This document shows positions 15,980 through 24,024 of a stretch of DNA of 64,000 nucleotides, in pieces. The stretch is from Flavobacteriales bacterium. GTDB taxonomy: Bacteria > Bacteroidota > Bacteroidia > Flavobacteriales_F > PHOS-HE28. The position numbers were made by a program, and so were the translations under genes. The stretch lies in contig JADJTW010000032.1 of NCBI GenBank assembly GCA_016710965.1, positions 1-64,000 on the forward strand, in the 5' to 3' direction. The notes beneath the pieces are model-generated. The model was not told where the DNA came from. It was given only the letters and a program-made list of their open reading frames with translations, and made no database searches. Every line of letters begins with the position of its first letter. Position 1 is the first letter of the stretch.

Positions 15980-18289
15980 CTAGTGTACATCGATCTCATC
16001 GAGGAAGAGCCACGACGGGTTTCCAGCGCCGGGGAAGCCATCGGGGATCTTGCCGGGATGCACCACGGTGATCCTCACGTAGCGCGCCTTGCCCGCCTGC
16101 TCGACGCCGAATGAGTTCCTCCCCACCACGGGTTTCGCCTTCCTTGTTCCCAACGGCGTGAAGGTCTTTCCATCCGTGCTCAGGCTGAAGTCCACGCGCT
16201 CGGGTAAATGGATCCAACTGTAGGTCTCGTTCAGCGCACCGATGCCCACGAAACTGAACTCCTGCTCGCTGCCAAGGTCCACGGTGATAGTGACGCCCTG
16301 CTTCCAACCCAGCCATTCGGTGTTCACACGCTTCTCCTGTGCAGTGATGCCATCAACGAGGGTGAAAGCGCCGCCTTCGTTGTAGCGTTCATTGGGAGGG
16401 TCGCTTAGAGTGATCTTCTGGGCGGTGGCTTTGTTGAAGTGGAATTCCTCGAATGAAGCCAATCCCGGTGTCCCGTTTTCGCTTCTTACCTGAGCCAGAA
16501 CAGTGCAATTTTTCGAGACGCTAAAGGGGGCTGAGTACTTCTGATCCGTAGGGTACGGAGTCTCCTCGCGCTCGTCCAGAACCCACTCGGCAAGTTCTCT
16601 ATCCATTCCATCCATGATGCCGTATTCCACTGTGCCTCCACTTGGACAGTTCAGAGTCACTCTCACCTCCCCTGAGCTGGAACCCTGAGTTGGTCGAATA
16701 GTGACTTGATACAGACTGCGGCTGACATTGACCTTCATCGCCTCCAAACGCGGGAATTCCGCCTCCAGCCTTCGGATGAAATCCTTCTCATCGCGCTTCT
16801 CCTTTGGTGTCCATAGCACTTCCGCCAGAGCCAACATGCGCGGCACCGCCATGTACTCCACGTGCTCGGGTGTGAGGATGTACTCCGTCCATACGTTGCC
16901 TTGTGCGCCGAGGATGTACTTCGCCTGTTCGGGCTTCAGTTCCTCGGGGATCGGTTCGTAGCTGTACACCTTCTGCACGGTGGTGTAGCCACCGATCGCC
17001 AGCGGCTCGTTCGCCGGGTCGCCTTGGTAGTGATCGAAGTAGCAATGGCTGCCGGGGCTCATCACCACGTTGTGTTTCAGCTTGGCGGCTGCAACGCCGC
17101 CCTCGGTGCCACGCCAACTCATCACGGCCGCGTTCGGTGCCAGACCACCTTCCAAGATCTCGTCCCAGCCGATGATCTTCTTTCCTTTCGCGTTCACGAA
17201 CTTCTCGATGCGTTGGATGAAATAGCTCTGTAGCTCGTGCTCGTCCTTCAAACCTTCGGCCTTCATGCGCCCCTGGCATTTCGGGCAGGTCTTCCAACGT
17301 TCTTTGGGGCATTCATCGCCGCCGATGTGGATGTACTCGCCGGGAAAGAGTTCCATCACCTCGGTGAGAACGCCTTCCAGGACGGTGAAGACGCTATCGT
17401 TCCCGGTACAGAACACATCGTCGAAGACGCCCCAGCCTTTTTGCACTTCGTATGGACCGCCCGTGCAGCCGAGCGCAGGGTAGGAGGCGAGCGCCGCCAT
17501 GGCATGCCCTGGCATCTCGATCTCGGGCACCACGGTGATGTGCCGCGCGGCTGCGTACTCCACCACTTCGCGGATCTGGTCCTGCGTGTAGAAGCCACCA
17601 TAACGGGTGCTATCGTACTCGCGTCGGCTATATGGCCCCACCTGGCTTCCGCTTCGCCACGCGCCCACCTCGGTGAGCTTCGGAAACTTCTTGATCTCGA
17701 TCCGCCAGCCCTGATCATCCGTGAGGTGCCAATGGAAGCGGTTCATCTTGTACCGCGCCAACAGATCGATGTAGGTCTTCACGAATTCCACCGGGAAGAA
17801 GTGGCGGCAGACATCGAGGTGCATGCCCCGCCAGCCGAAGCGCGGGTGGTCGGCGATGGTAACGCAGGGGATGGCCGCCTCGCTGCCCTTCGGTGGAAGC
17901 AATTGAAGGAGCGTCTGGATCCCGTGGAAGACCCCGGCGCGGTCCACGCCCACGAGTTCGATACGTTCCGGTGTCACGCTCAGCCGGTATCCCTCAGCGC
18001 CCATGCTTTTGTCGTCCCCCATGGAGAGCGCGATGGCCGGTCCTTCCACGGTGAGCTGCGGCAGCATCATGGGGGCGTAGGGAAGGACGGTCGCCAACAC
18101 GTCGCGCAGGTATTCGGCTTCGGGCTTCAATTCCTTCACGGAGAGGAGGATGGCGACCTCGCTCGTCAGCGGGAAGTAGCCTTTACCCTCGATCATTGTC
18201 GCTGGCAGGGGTATCAGGGCGGCCTTGGGAGTGGGCTGGGCCTCAGTACAGGAAGCCAGTAAGAGCAGTGCGGGTAGGATGGAACGCAT
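15980..18289 (-). CDS. Beta-N-acetylhexosaminidase (GH20) lipoprotein
   Basis: GH20 enzymes remove terminal N-acetylglucosamine or N-acetylgalactosamine from chitin fragments and glycoconjugates. The 769-residue protein has a lipoprotein signal (MRSILPALLLLASC, Cys14), a GH20b-type beta domain (about 25-145), and the catalytic barrel with RGMHLDVCRHF near 154-164 and the Asp326-Glu327 pair in HIGGDECP. The C-terminal 230 residues include a chitobiase-like domain and a discoidin-type beta sandwich. Lipidation suggests action at the cell surface or periplasm on scavenged glycans. A GACCTTTG element 5 bp upstream resembles the -7 box. The GH38 remnant nearby points to glycan degradation as a local theme. 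Confidence 0.9.
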   Translation of the reverse strand: MRSILPALLLLASCTEAQPTPKAALIPLPATMIEGKGYFPLTSEVAILLSVKELKPEAEYLRDVLATVLPYAPMMLPQLTVEGPAIALSMGDDKSMGAEGYRLSVTPERIELVGVDRAGVFHGIQTLLQLLPPKGSEAAIPCVTIADHPRFGWRGMHLDVCRHFFPVEFVKTYIDLLARYKMNRFHWHLTDDQGWRIEIKKFPKLTEVGAWRSGSQVGPYSRREYDSTRYGGFYTQDQIREVVEYAAARHITVVPEIEMPGHAMAALASYPALGCTGGPYEVQKGWGVFDDVFCTGNDSVFTVLEGVLTEVMELFPGEYIHIGGDECPKERWKTCPKCQGRMKAEGLKDEHELQSYFIQRIEKFVNAKGKKIIGWDEILEGGLAPNAAVMSWRGTEGGVAAAKLKHNVVMSPGSHCYFDHYQGDPANEPLAIGGYTTVQKVYSYEPIPEELKPEQAKYILGAQGNVWTEYILTPEHVEYMAVPRMLALAEVLWTPKEKRDEKDFIRRLEAEFPRLEAMKVNVSRSLYQVTIRPTQGSSSGEVRVTLNCPSGGTVEYGIMDGMDRELAEWVLDEREETPYPTDQKYSAPFSVSKNCTVLAQVRSENGTPGLASFEEFHFNKATAQKITLSDPPNERYNEGGAFTLVDGITAQEKRVNTEWLGWKQGVTITVDLGSEQEFSFVGIGALNETYSWIHLPERVDFSLSTDGKTFTPLGTRKAKPVVGRNSFGVEQAGKARYVRITVVHPGKIPDGFPGAGNPSWLFLDEIDVH

Positions 18290-18294
18290 CGGTG

Positions 18295-18302
18295 CAAAGG
18301 TC
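18295..18302 (-). promoter_or_regulatory. Possible -7 element of the GH20 gene
   Basis: Minus strand GACCTTTG, a partial match to TAnnTTTG (first base differs), ends 5 bp before the start codon. Confidence 0.3.
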
Positions 18303-18397
18303 GCCAACACACCGGAGGAGCCCAGACGGTTGGCCGGTCCGAAGCAAAAGCCCATATTTGCGCCCCCAATTCAGGGGAATCAAACACAAACCGCGAC

Positions 18398-19022
18398 ATG
18401 CCAACTCGCATCCGCCTTCAGAGAAAAGGCAAGAAAGGCCGGCCCTACTACCACTTGGTGGTGGCCGATTCCCGCGCCCCGCGCGACGGGAAGTACATCG
18501 AACGGATCGGTGCCTATGATCCCAACCAGAACCCTGCGTTCATCGAGATCGACCGCGAAAAGTGCCTGGATTGGCTCCAGAAAGGGAGCTAGCCCCAGCG
18601 ACACTTGCCGCGCGATCCTGAGCTACACCGGTGTGGTGTACAAGAACCACCTGCTCAACGGGGTGAAGAAAGGCGCCTTCACGCAGGAAGAGGCCGATCG
18701 CCGCTTCGATGTATGGTTGAACGAGAAGAACACCAAGATCGAGGCGAAGCGCACCAACGTGGAGACCGGCAAGACCGACGCCGAGAAGGCACGCATCGCT
18801 GCCGAGGTGAAGAAGAGCGACGCCAAAGCCGCTGCCCTCAGCGCCAAGTTGGCCGCTATGAGCGCTGCGGAAGTGGCTGCCAAGGCTCCTCCCGTTGAGG
18901 AAGCTCCTGCTGCCGAAGAAGCACCTGTAGCTGCTCCTGCAGTGGAGGAAGCGCCTGCAGAAGCAGAAGCTCCTGCTGCTGAGACGCCTGCCGCCGAGAG
19001 CGAGGCTCCTGCCGCTGAATAA
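18398..19022 (+). pseudogene. rpsP: Ribosomal protein S16, frameshifted in this sequence
   Basis: S16 is an essential small-subunit protein. The first 62 residues (MPTRIRLQRKGKKGRPYYH through WLQK) match S16 exactly in layout. At about 18581-18586 the run aaaggg carries one base too many, and a stop codon follows two codons later. The family sequence resumes in the +1 frame as KGASPSDTC, ILSYTGVVYKNHLLNG and QEEADRRFD. After the S16 core comes a long tail: a Lys-rich helical stretch and about 45 residues of Ala/Pro/Glu repeats ending at 19022. Because S16 is essential, I believe the cell's gene is intact and the extra base is an error, but a programmed +1 shift cannot be excluded from sequence alone. 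Confidence 0.9.
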
Positions 19023-19042
19023 GCGACCTCACATCGACTACG

Positions 19043-19069
19043 AGAAGCCCCGCCATTGGCGGGGCTTCT
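19043..19069 (+). terminator. Intrinsic terminator after rpsP
   Basis: A perfect 12-bp stem AGAAGCCCCGCC / GGCGGGGCTTCT with a 3-nt loop, followed by TTCTTTCT, lies 21 bp after the rpsP stop codon. Confidence 0.85.
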
Positions 19070-19088
19070 TTCTTTCTGGCCACAGATG

Positions 19089-19133
19089 GCGCAGATGACA
19101 CAGATGAATGCAGGCCATCGGCGTCATCTGCGC
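19089..19133. repeat. Intergenic inverted repeat, 11-bp perfect arms
   Basis: GCGCAGATGAC at 19089-19099 is perfectly complementary to GTCATCTGCGC at 19123-19133. The text around it (cacagatggcgcagatgacacagatg) is of the kind that recurs between genes in many environmental genomes. It lies between rpsP and the convergent DUF1905 gene. Confidence 0.6.
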
Positions 19134-19140
19134 ATGTGCT

Positions 19141-19671
19141 TCACTCGTTCTTCTTCTTCGGCCGCGCGTTCGGCCCTTGTCCCACTTGGAAGTAGCCGGT
19201 CTCGAAACGCCGCAGTAGTTCGGCAACCCGCTTTGCACGCGTGGCTGTGGTCTTCGCTGTTCCCACCCAATAGCACATGTTGCGTTGCATGCCGGGTTTG
19301 AGCTTGTCCCACGCGGCCTTCATCTCGGGAATGAAGCCGAGCGTCTCGGACAGTTCCTCGGGGATCTCGAGTATCGTTGGTTCCGTGTTGAGCCAGACCT
19401 CCACCTGCACCAATTCGCCGACCTTCTTGATCCTGGCCGCCCTGCGGATGTCACCGCCGATGATGATGATGTGGTAGCCGCTCTTGGTGGGCATCAGCGC
19501 GCGATCCACGGGAACGCCATTGATCATGCCTTTCACGCGCACATTGCCGCGCTTGCCGAAGAGCTTCTCCACATCGTGCGGGAACTCCACGTAGCTCCAC
19601 GCGAAGCGGCCGGTCATCCGCTCCAAGGGGGCGGTGAACTTGAAGGTTTGGTGCTTCTTCTTGGGTGGCAT
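19141..19671 (-). CDS. DUF1905 / YdeI-type protein
   Basis: The 176-residue cytoplasmic protein has an N-terminal DUF1905 domain (KFTAPLERMTGRFAWSYVEF, then RGNVRVKGMINGVPVDRALM, then YHIIIIGGDIRRAARIKKVG) and a C-terminal YdeI/OmpD-associated segment (FIPEMKAAWDKLKPGMQRNM, then TAKTTATRAKRVAELLRRF). The function is not established; related E. coli YdeI has been tied to resistance to certain antimicrobial peptides. The ATG at 19671 fits the domain start; the frame is open a little further upstream through repeat DNA. It ends in a Lys-rich PKKKNE tail. Confidence 0.8.
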   Translation of the reverse strand: MPPKKKHQTFKFTAPLERMTGRFAWSYVEFPHDVEKLFGKRGNVRVKGMINGVPVDRALMPTKSGYHIIIIGGDIRRAARIKKVGELVQVEVWLNTEPTILEIPEELSETLGFIPEMKAAWDKLKPGMQRNMCYWVGTAKTTATRAKRVAELLRRFETGYFQVGQGPNARPKKKNE

Positions 19672-19689
19672 TGTCAAGGCGAAGTTCTC

Positions 19690-19747
19690 AGTTGTCTGTT
19701 GTCCGTTGTCAGGCTGCCGGACAACCAACATCCAACAACCAACAACT
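19690..19747. repeat. Intergenic imperfect inverted repeat (GTTGTC-rich)
   Basis: The stretch is made of short iterations of gttgtc on the left and caac on the right. The inner arms TTGTCCG (19699-19705) and CGGACAA (19718-19724) are perfectly complementary. It fills the gap between the DUF1905 and SUI1 genes and does not look coding. Confidence 0.5.
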
Positions 19748-20078
19748 ACCCACCTGCTTTCTTGGCCCGGTACCCTTTCTCCGTCAGGAAGGCCAGCACC
19801 TTATCGCGGTGGTCGCCTTGCAGTAGGATCACACCATCCTTGGTGTTGCCGCCCACGCCGCACTTGCTTTTCAAGGTGCGACCAAGATCATCAAGGTCCC
19901 CGTCCTTTCCAACGAAGCCAATGATCCGCGTCACTTCCTTGTTGCCCTTGAGCCGGTCCAAATGGATCCGGAGGTCCTGTTGCGGAGGCGGCAAGGTGGA
20001 CGGTTCACGCGCGGTGCCGATGTTCTTGTTGGTGCTGTACACCAGGCCGCCAAGGCCACTGGGTGGGCGCTTCTTCAT
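19746..20078 (-). CDS. SUI1/eIF1-like translation factor (YciH family)
   Basis: The 110-residue protein is a bacterial SUI1-domain protein, a homologue of eukaryotic initiation factor eIF1. The domain runs from about residue 33 to the end: DLRIHLDRLKGNKEVTRIIG, then LGRTLKSKCGVGGNTKDGVI with the signature CGVGG, then LLQGDHRDKVLAFLTEKGY. In bacteria YciH has been linked to start-site discrimination and stress translation. The N-terminal 30 residues are a variable linker (LVYSTNKNIGTA). It is flanked on both sides by short intergenic repeats. Confidence 0.87.
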   Translation of the reverse strand: MKKRPPSGLGGLVYSTNKNIGTAREPSTLPPPQQDLRIHLDRLKGNKEVTRIIGFVGKDGDLDDLGRTLKSKCGVGGNTKDGVILLQGDHRDKVLAFLTEKGYRAKKAGG

Positions 20079-20091
20079 TGCTCAAGGTTAT

Positions 20092-20162
20092 ACCGCAAAG
20101 GACGCAAAGAGCACAAAGGTGAGTGCGCAAGGGTTCTTTGTGACCTTCGTGCCCTTTGCGGT
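20092..20162. repeat. Intergenic inverted repeat (ACCGCAAAG arms)
   Basis: ACCGCAAAG at 20092-20100 pairs with CTTTGCGGT at 20154-20162 (9 bp perfect), and CACAAAG pairs with CTTTGTG inside it. The iterated cgcaaag/cacaaag units are typical of dispersed intergenic repeats. It sits between the SUI1 gene and the GH38 remnant. Confidence 0.6.
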
Positions 20163-20182
20163 ATTCGTGCCTTGCGGTACTT

Positions 20183-20695
20183 CTACTTCCACCACGTGAT
20201 CAACGGCCTTGTCATTTCCAGCCCGAAGCGCCGCGCCTCCTCCAACTTGAACGGCCCGTGCATCTTCAGGTAGAGGTCGAAGGTGATCGGCCCTTCCTGG
20301 TCGGCCTTGAAGTTGGTGTGCCAGTAGTTGTTGAGGGCGTAGAGGTAGATGGTGCTGCTGGAATGCGCCTCGGTCTTCCAGGCCTTGTACATCTCCGGGT
20401 TCGTGCCGCGACCGGGGTTCACCTTGCGCTCGTCCACCATCTCGCCGACCTCCCAGAGCGCGCCTTGCGGGCACACGATGGTGACGCCCATGCTGTCGTT
20501 GCTCACATCGATCCAGCGCTGGGCACAGAAGAAGTCGTTGTTGCTGCCGGGGATGCGGCCGCTCTCGGGCGTTACGCAGGTATCGCCGATGCCGATGCGG
20601 ACGGTGGCGTTGGGGATGTTGAAGGGGAGGGCGAGGTGGAGGGATTCCTTGTCGCGGAGGCTTTTGTGATCAGCGGATCGCCAAGTCGCCTTCAT
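20183..20695 (-). pseudogene. GH38-type glycosidase remnant, C-terminal fragment
   Basis: This 170-codon frame encodes the end of a large glycoside hydrolase. It begins within KESLHLALPFNIPNATVRIG, which resembles the C-terminal beta domain of family 38 alpha-mannosidases, and continues with FCAQRWIDVSNDSMGVTIVC and a final strand FGLEMTRPLITWWK. It has no start of its own; the ATG at 20695 is inside the fragment. About 105 bp of non-coding, stop-ridden DNA (20696-20799) separate it from the catalytic fragment, where several hundred residues of the middle beta-sandwich would be expected. I read it as part of one decayed gene spanning 20183-22827. Confidence 0.7.
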
Positions 20696-20799
20696 TGAGC
20701 TGTCTGAAATGTGTCATGCCAACACCCTGTTCCATCACGGTCCCATGGGCATTACTGTGGTTCGACAGATGGTTGGATTCTCAAGTGAATCGTATTCTT

Positions 20800-21996
20800 T
20801 CATCTTGGAGACCAGACAATGGCGACTACATACCACCCCGCACTATCCGCGAACGCCTTCTTCACCCGCCATTGGTCGGTGGTAAAGTGCACGTCCGGAT
20901 CGCTGATGCTGCACCATGCGCCCCAGGTATGCTCGTGCCACATCACGATGCTGCGCTTGGCGCGGTAGAGCAGGTGCGGGTCGATGGGCTTGCCGAGGAT
21001 CTTCGCCGCGTCGATCAGGTTGGAAAGTCGCGCGCTGAGCACGCGCACATCGCCTTCCTCCTTCGCCGTGCTGTACGCGCCATCCTCCCAATAGGGCGTG
21101 AAGTCGCCGCTCCAGGTGGGGATCTGCTTGCCGTACTGGGTCTCGAACTGCTGCATCATCGTGCCCGCGTTGGCGATGATCAAGCGCGGTGAGGCGTACT
21201 TCTCGTTCCAGTCGCGCACGAAGTCGCTGAGGGTGCTGTCCACCGGCCCGTTGTCGCTCACGATGTTGTAGCGCCACTGCACCATGTCGTAGGGATAGCC
21301 CTTCGCGGCCAACTCGTTCATGTAGGCGGCGATCTTCCGCGTGCCGCGTTCCTTGATCGCACCTGCGGTGAAGCCGTGCCAGCCGCCGTAGCCCTGTCCG
21401 GCCGTCCACACGAGGATGCTGTCCTTACCGGTCGTGCCCTTCCACCAGTAGGGCTTGTCGCCTTGTTCGCGCAAGGTGCTGCCGATGCGGTCGCCGCCGT
21501 CGGGCATGTCGGGGATGTAGTTCGGCCCCTGGCTCAGGTGGCGGATGCCGTGCGCGGCGTAGGCGTCCACCATGCTCCAGCTCATGCCGGGGATGTCCGT
21601 CTGCATCGCCATGGTGATCGGCAGGTCGTACCACTTCCGCAGCGAATCGGCGTACTCCACGATCCAGTGCATCTCCTCGGGCGTGCAGAGGCCGGTGAGG
21701 ATGTTCGCGTAGTTCGCGCTGAGGGCGATGCTGCCGCTCTTCACCGCCGCGATGAAGCGCTGCTTGTCCGCCTCGCTGGCGATGCCCAGGAAGTTCTCCA
21801 CGGCCCAGAGGCTCTCCACGTTCCACACGAAGCGGCTGTCCTCCGGATAGTCCTTGGTGCGGTCGATCAGCTCCAGCGCCTTCCAGATGTTGTTGTTCTG
21901 GATCGTCTCGACTTCGGCCTGCAGGTGGCTGTAGCCGATGTCGTTGTGGCTGTGGTGGACGAGGTGGATGTCGCGGTGGATGACATTGAAGGGGTA
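20800..21996 (-). pseudogene. GH38-type glycosidase remnant, catalytic fragment
   Basis: The open frame of about 398 codons starts right after a stop codon at 21997-21999 with YPFNVIHRDIHLVHHSHNDI. The segment HHSHNDIGY is the zinc and substrate site of family 38 glycosidases. It continues through IWKALELIDRTKDYPEDSRF, a (beta/alpha)7-type domain, and WWKGTTGKDSILVWTAGQG, and breaks off at AKRSIVMWHEHTWGAWCSIS plus about 35 residues. The nearest possible start is an internal GTG at 21828, after the active-site histidine. So this part cannot yield a working enzyme. Upstream DNA (22000-22140) still encodes recognisable linker in shifted frames. Confidence 0.72.
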
Positions 21997-22140
21997 TCAA
22001 GACCGTCGGGCAATCGTCCTTGCTCGTCAGTCACCTAGACTTCCACACGCCGCGCGGTTCGTACACTGCTGGAAAGGCCAGTGCGAATCGACCGAAGGCC
22101 ATCTTCGAACACGTTGAGACCATTCTGCTTCGGATGAACC

Positions 22141-22827
22141 TTAGCCATGTTCATTCTTGGAAGCTCCGAAGTGCATCACCGTGACTTGCACTGGTTTTGG
22201 GCGCTGGGCCGCGAGGAACGGCAGCGCCTCCACCTCCACCTTCTCCTCGAAGGTGTACCGGAAGGTCATGAACCAGTCCGGGCTGTCCTGCGCGTGGCCC
22301 ACCACCTTCAACTTCACCGGTTGGCCGAGCGTGATGTACTTCCTCGGCACCCGCAAATGCGCGAAGCCATGCGCATCGCCGTGGCGGTCCATCTTGGAAT
22401 ACTCGAAGACGAGCTTGGTGCTATCCGCCGCGACCGCTGACCATGATCCCGGCTTCGTGTTGTGGTGCGTGGTGAAGGTGAGCGCGAGCTGGTCGTTGAT
22501 GAAGAGATCGAAGGAGCGATCACCGCCGCTGGTGGTGCTGTTGTGCGCGGCGATCCAACTGAAGTAGAAGTACTGGATCGATTCGCGTTCCACGAAAGGG
22601 ATCGCGGCCGTTTCCCAGGCGATCGCCTTCTTGCCATCGGTGCAGCGCGTCAGCAATGCGGTGGTCGCATGCTCCGGGTAAACACTGAAGTAGGAGAGGA
22701 CCTCGCCCTCGATGTCCTTCGCGTAGCCGTTGATCACCTGCTGCTTGCCGAAGACGGGCAGGTCGACCTGTGCTGATGAATTCACAGCCAAGGTGCAAGC
22801 GATGAAGAGGAGCGAGGAACGCGTCAC
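22141..22827 (-). pseudogene. GH38-type glycosidase remnant, N-terminal fragment
   Basis: This frame holds the signal peptide (starting with GTG at 22827, VTRSSLLFIACTLAVNSSAQ) and an N-terminal carbohydrate-binding-like beta domain (VLSYFSVYPEHATTALLTRC, YFYFSWIAAHNSTTSGGDRS, FDLFINDQLALTF). It ends at HFGASKNEHG with a stop. In the next frame the sequence goes on as MNMAKVHPKQNGLNVFEDGL, the likely original continuation, so a frameshift lies at about 22141-22155. A second stop and frame change follow before the catalytic part. An open question is whether the shortened secreted N-terminal domain is still made. Confidence 0.68.
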
Positions 22828-22863
22828 TCGACCAAGGTAGGATCGGGATAGGATCGCTAGCCA

Positions 22864-22943
22864 TTCCCTGAGCGGAGTCGAAGGGTGGCCACTAACACCG
22901 GGATTCCGGGTCAAGCCCGTAATGACAGCCTACGCGGGAATCG
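22864..22943. repeat. Composite intergenic repeat (two common dispersed-repeat motifs)
   Basis: TTCCCTGAGCGGAGTCGAAG followed by GG (22864-22885) and attccgggtcaagcccg-taatgac (22903-22926) are two text motifs seen in intergenic repeats of many bacteria, the second being half of the well known gtcattccgggcttgacccggaat palindrome. GATTCC (22902-22907) and GGAATC (22937-22942) form outer arms. The block lies between the GH38 remnant and an outer-membrane protein gene. Confidence 0.6.
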
Positions 22944-22946
22944 CGA

Positions 22947-23912
22947 TCAGAACCGATACCGCAGCCACACGCCCACCACCAACGAGCGTGTCAGACCATC
23001 CGGACGGACATCCCGAACGACCAGCGGTGTTCCGAAGGAGGTTTCAACCGCGAGTTGTTCGGAGAGCTTGTAGCGGAGGTCGGCGGTGAGATTCAAGGTG
23101 AGGCCCTGTGAACCAGTGAGGGTGATGCGATCGGGATCCTCGGTCATGCGAATGGCATCGTTGAGGCGGGTGTCGTCCGCGACGTGATAGATGCCGAGCA
23201 ATCCTGGTTGCAAGGAGAGCCGACCGCATCCATAGGCATACTGTACCCGAGCTACGATGTCATCCGCCCGATGCAGCCCGCGCGATTCGAAATAGCTCGT
23301 GACCGCAGGGTCATCGCCCCAAGCCTGATGCGTGAATTGGTTGTCGTTGCTCTGCGAAAGGACATGCTGGTACGCGAGGCTCGCCACGTAACGCTTGTGC
23401 CGCCAATTGATCGCGGCGAGCAGGTCGGTGGTGCCCAATCCGGTCTGGTAGGGCATGGGCAGCGGGCGATCGATATTGCTGGAGTCGGTGGTGGTCGCAC
23501 CGGTGGTTCCCGTGGGTATGCGCACGCCCAGCACCCCGGTGATGTTGCGTTCGCGCTCCTTGACGAAGGCATAGGACGCGGTGGCGATCGCATCGCCGAT
23601 GCCGCTGTTGTCCCCGAGGTCACCCGACGCGATCACATCAGGATCTTGAATTGCACCGCGAAGCATCACCAGGCCGATGCTCAGTTCCGGAAGCACCTGT
23701 ATGATGGTGGTGCCCTGTTCGCCCATGCCGTAGCTGTATCCGATACGCGCCATGTGGCGGTAGTCCACCGCATCGGCGAGACTATCCTGCCAGAGGTGGA
23801 GCTGTCCAGTTGGTCCGGCGGTGCATACCCCGGCATCGCTGCAACCTTGCGCGTTCGCAAGGTCGTGGATCAGTATGGAAACAAGGACGACTAGGAGACT
23901 CCGGTTCTGCAT
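22947..23912 (-). CDS. Outer-membrane beta-barrel protein, transporter-like
   Basis: The 321-residue protein has a signal peptide (MQNRSLLVVLVSILIHDLAN, ending near AQG) and then alternating amphipathic strands to a C-terminal RYRF, the terminal Phe typical of outer-membrane barrels. It carries a CxxAGVC segment after the signal peptide. Repeated patterns such as RHMARIGYSYGMGEQGTTII, TGVLGVRIPTGTTGA and LQPGLLGIYHVADDT resemble the proteins annotated as transporters of the MetA/phenol pathway group. The substrate is unknown. It is divergent from the KdnA-like gene at 24025 with a 112-bp gap. Confidence 0.68.
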   Translation of the reverse strand: MQNRSLLVVLVSILIHDLANAQGCSDAGVCTAGPTGQLHLWQDSLADAVDYRHMARIGYSYGMGEQGTTIIQVLPELSIGLVMLRGAIQDPDVIASGDLGDNSGIGDAIATASYAFVKERERNITGVLGVRIPTGTTGATTTDSSNIDRPLPMPYQTGLGTTDLLAAINWRHKRYVASLAYQHVLSQSNDNQFTHQAWGDDPAVTSYFESRGLHRADDIVARVQYAYGCGRLSLQPGLLGIYHVADDTRLNDAIRMTEDPDRITLTGSQGLTLNLTADLRYKLSEQLAVETSFGTPLVVRDVRPDGLTRSLVVGVWLRYRF

Positions 23913-24024
23913 CGTTTCGTGCTAGATCGTTTCGTTAACGCTCGCTCATGCAACGTAGTACCGCCTGTCGCACCTTCGGTCACATCCTTACGCACGGCTA
24001 ACTTCGTCGCACCAAGTCAAGAAC

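Noticed and set aside
18570..18620. Programmed +1 frameshift in rpsP
   Set aside because: No slippery CUU-like codon, no upstream stimulator, and S16 does not use recoding in known bacteria. Two other single-base indels at homopolymers in the window make sequencing error the better explanation. It stays open only because I cannot see the reads.
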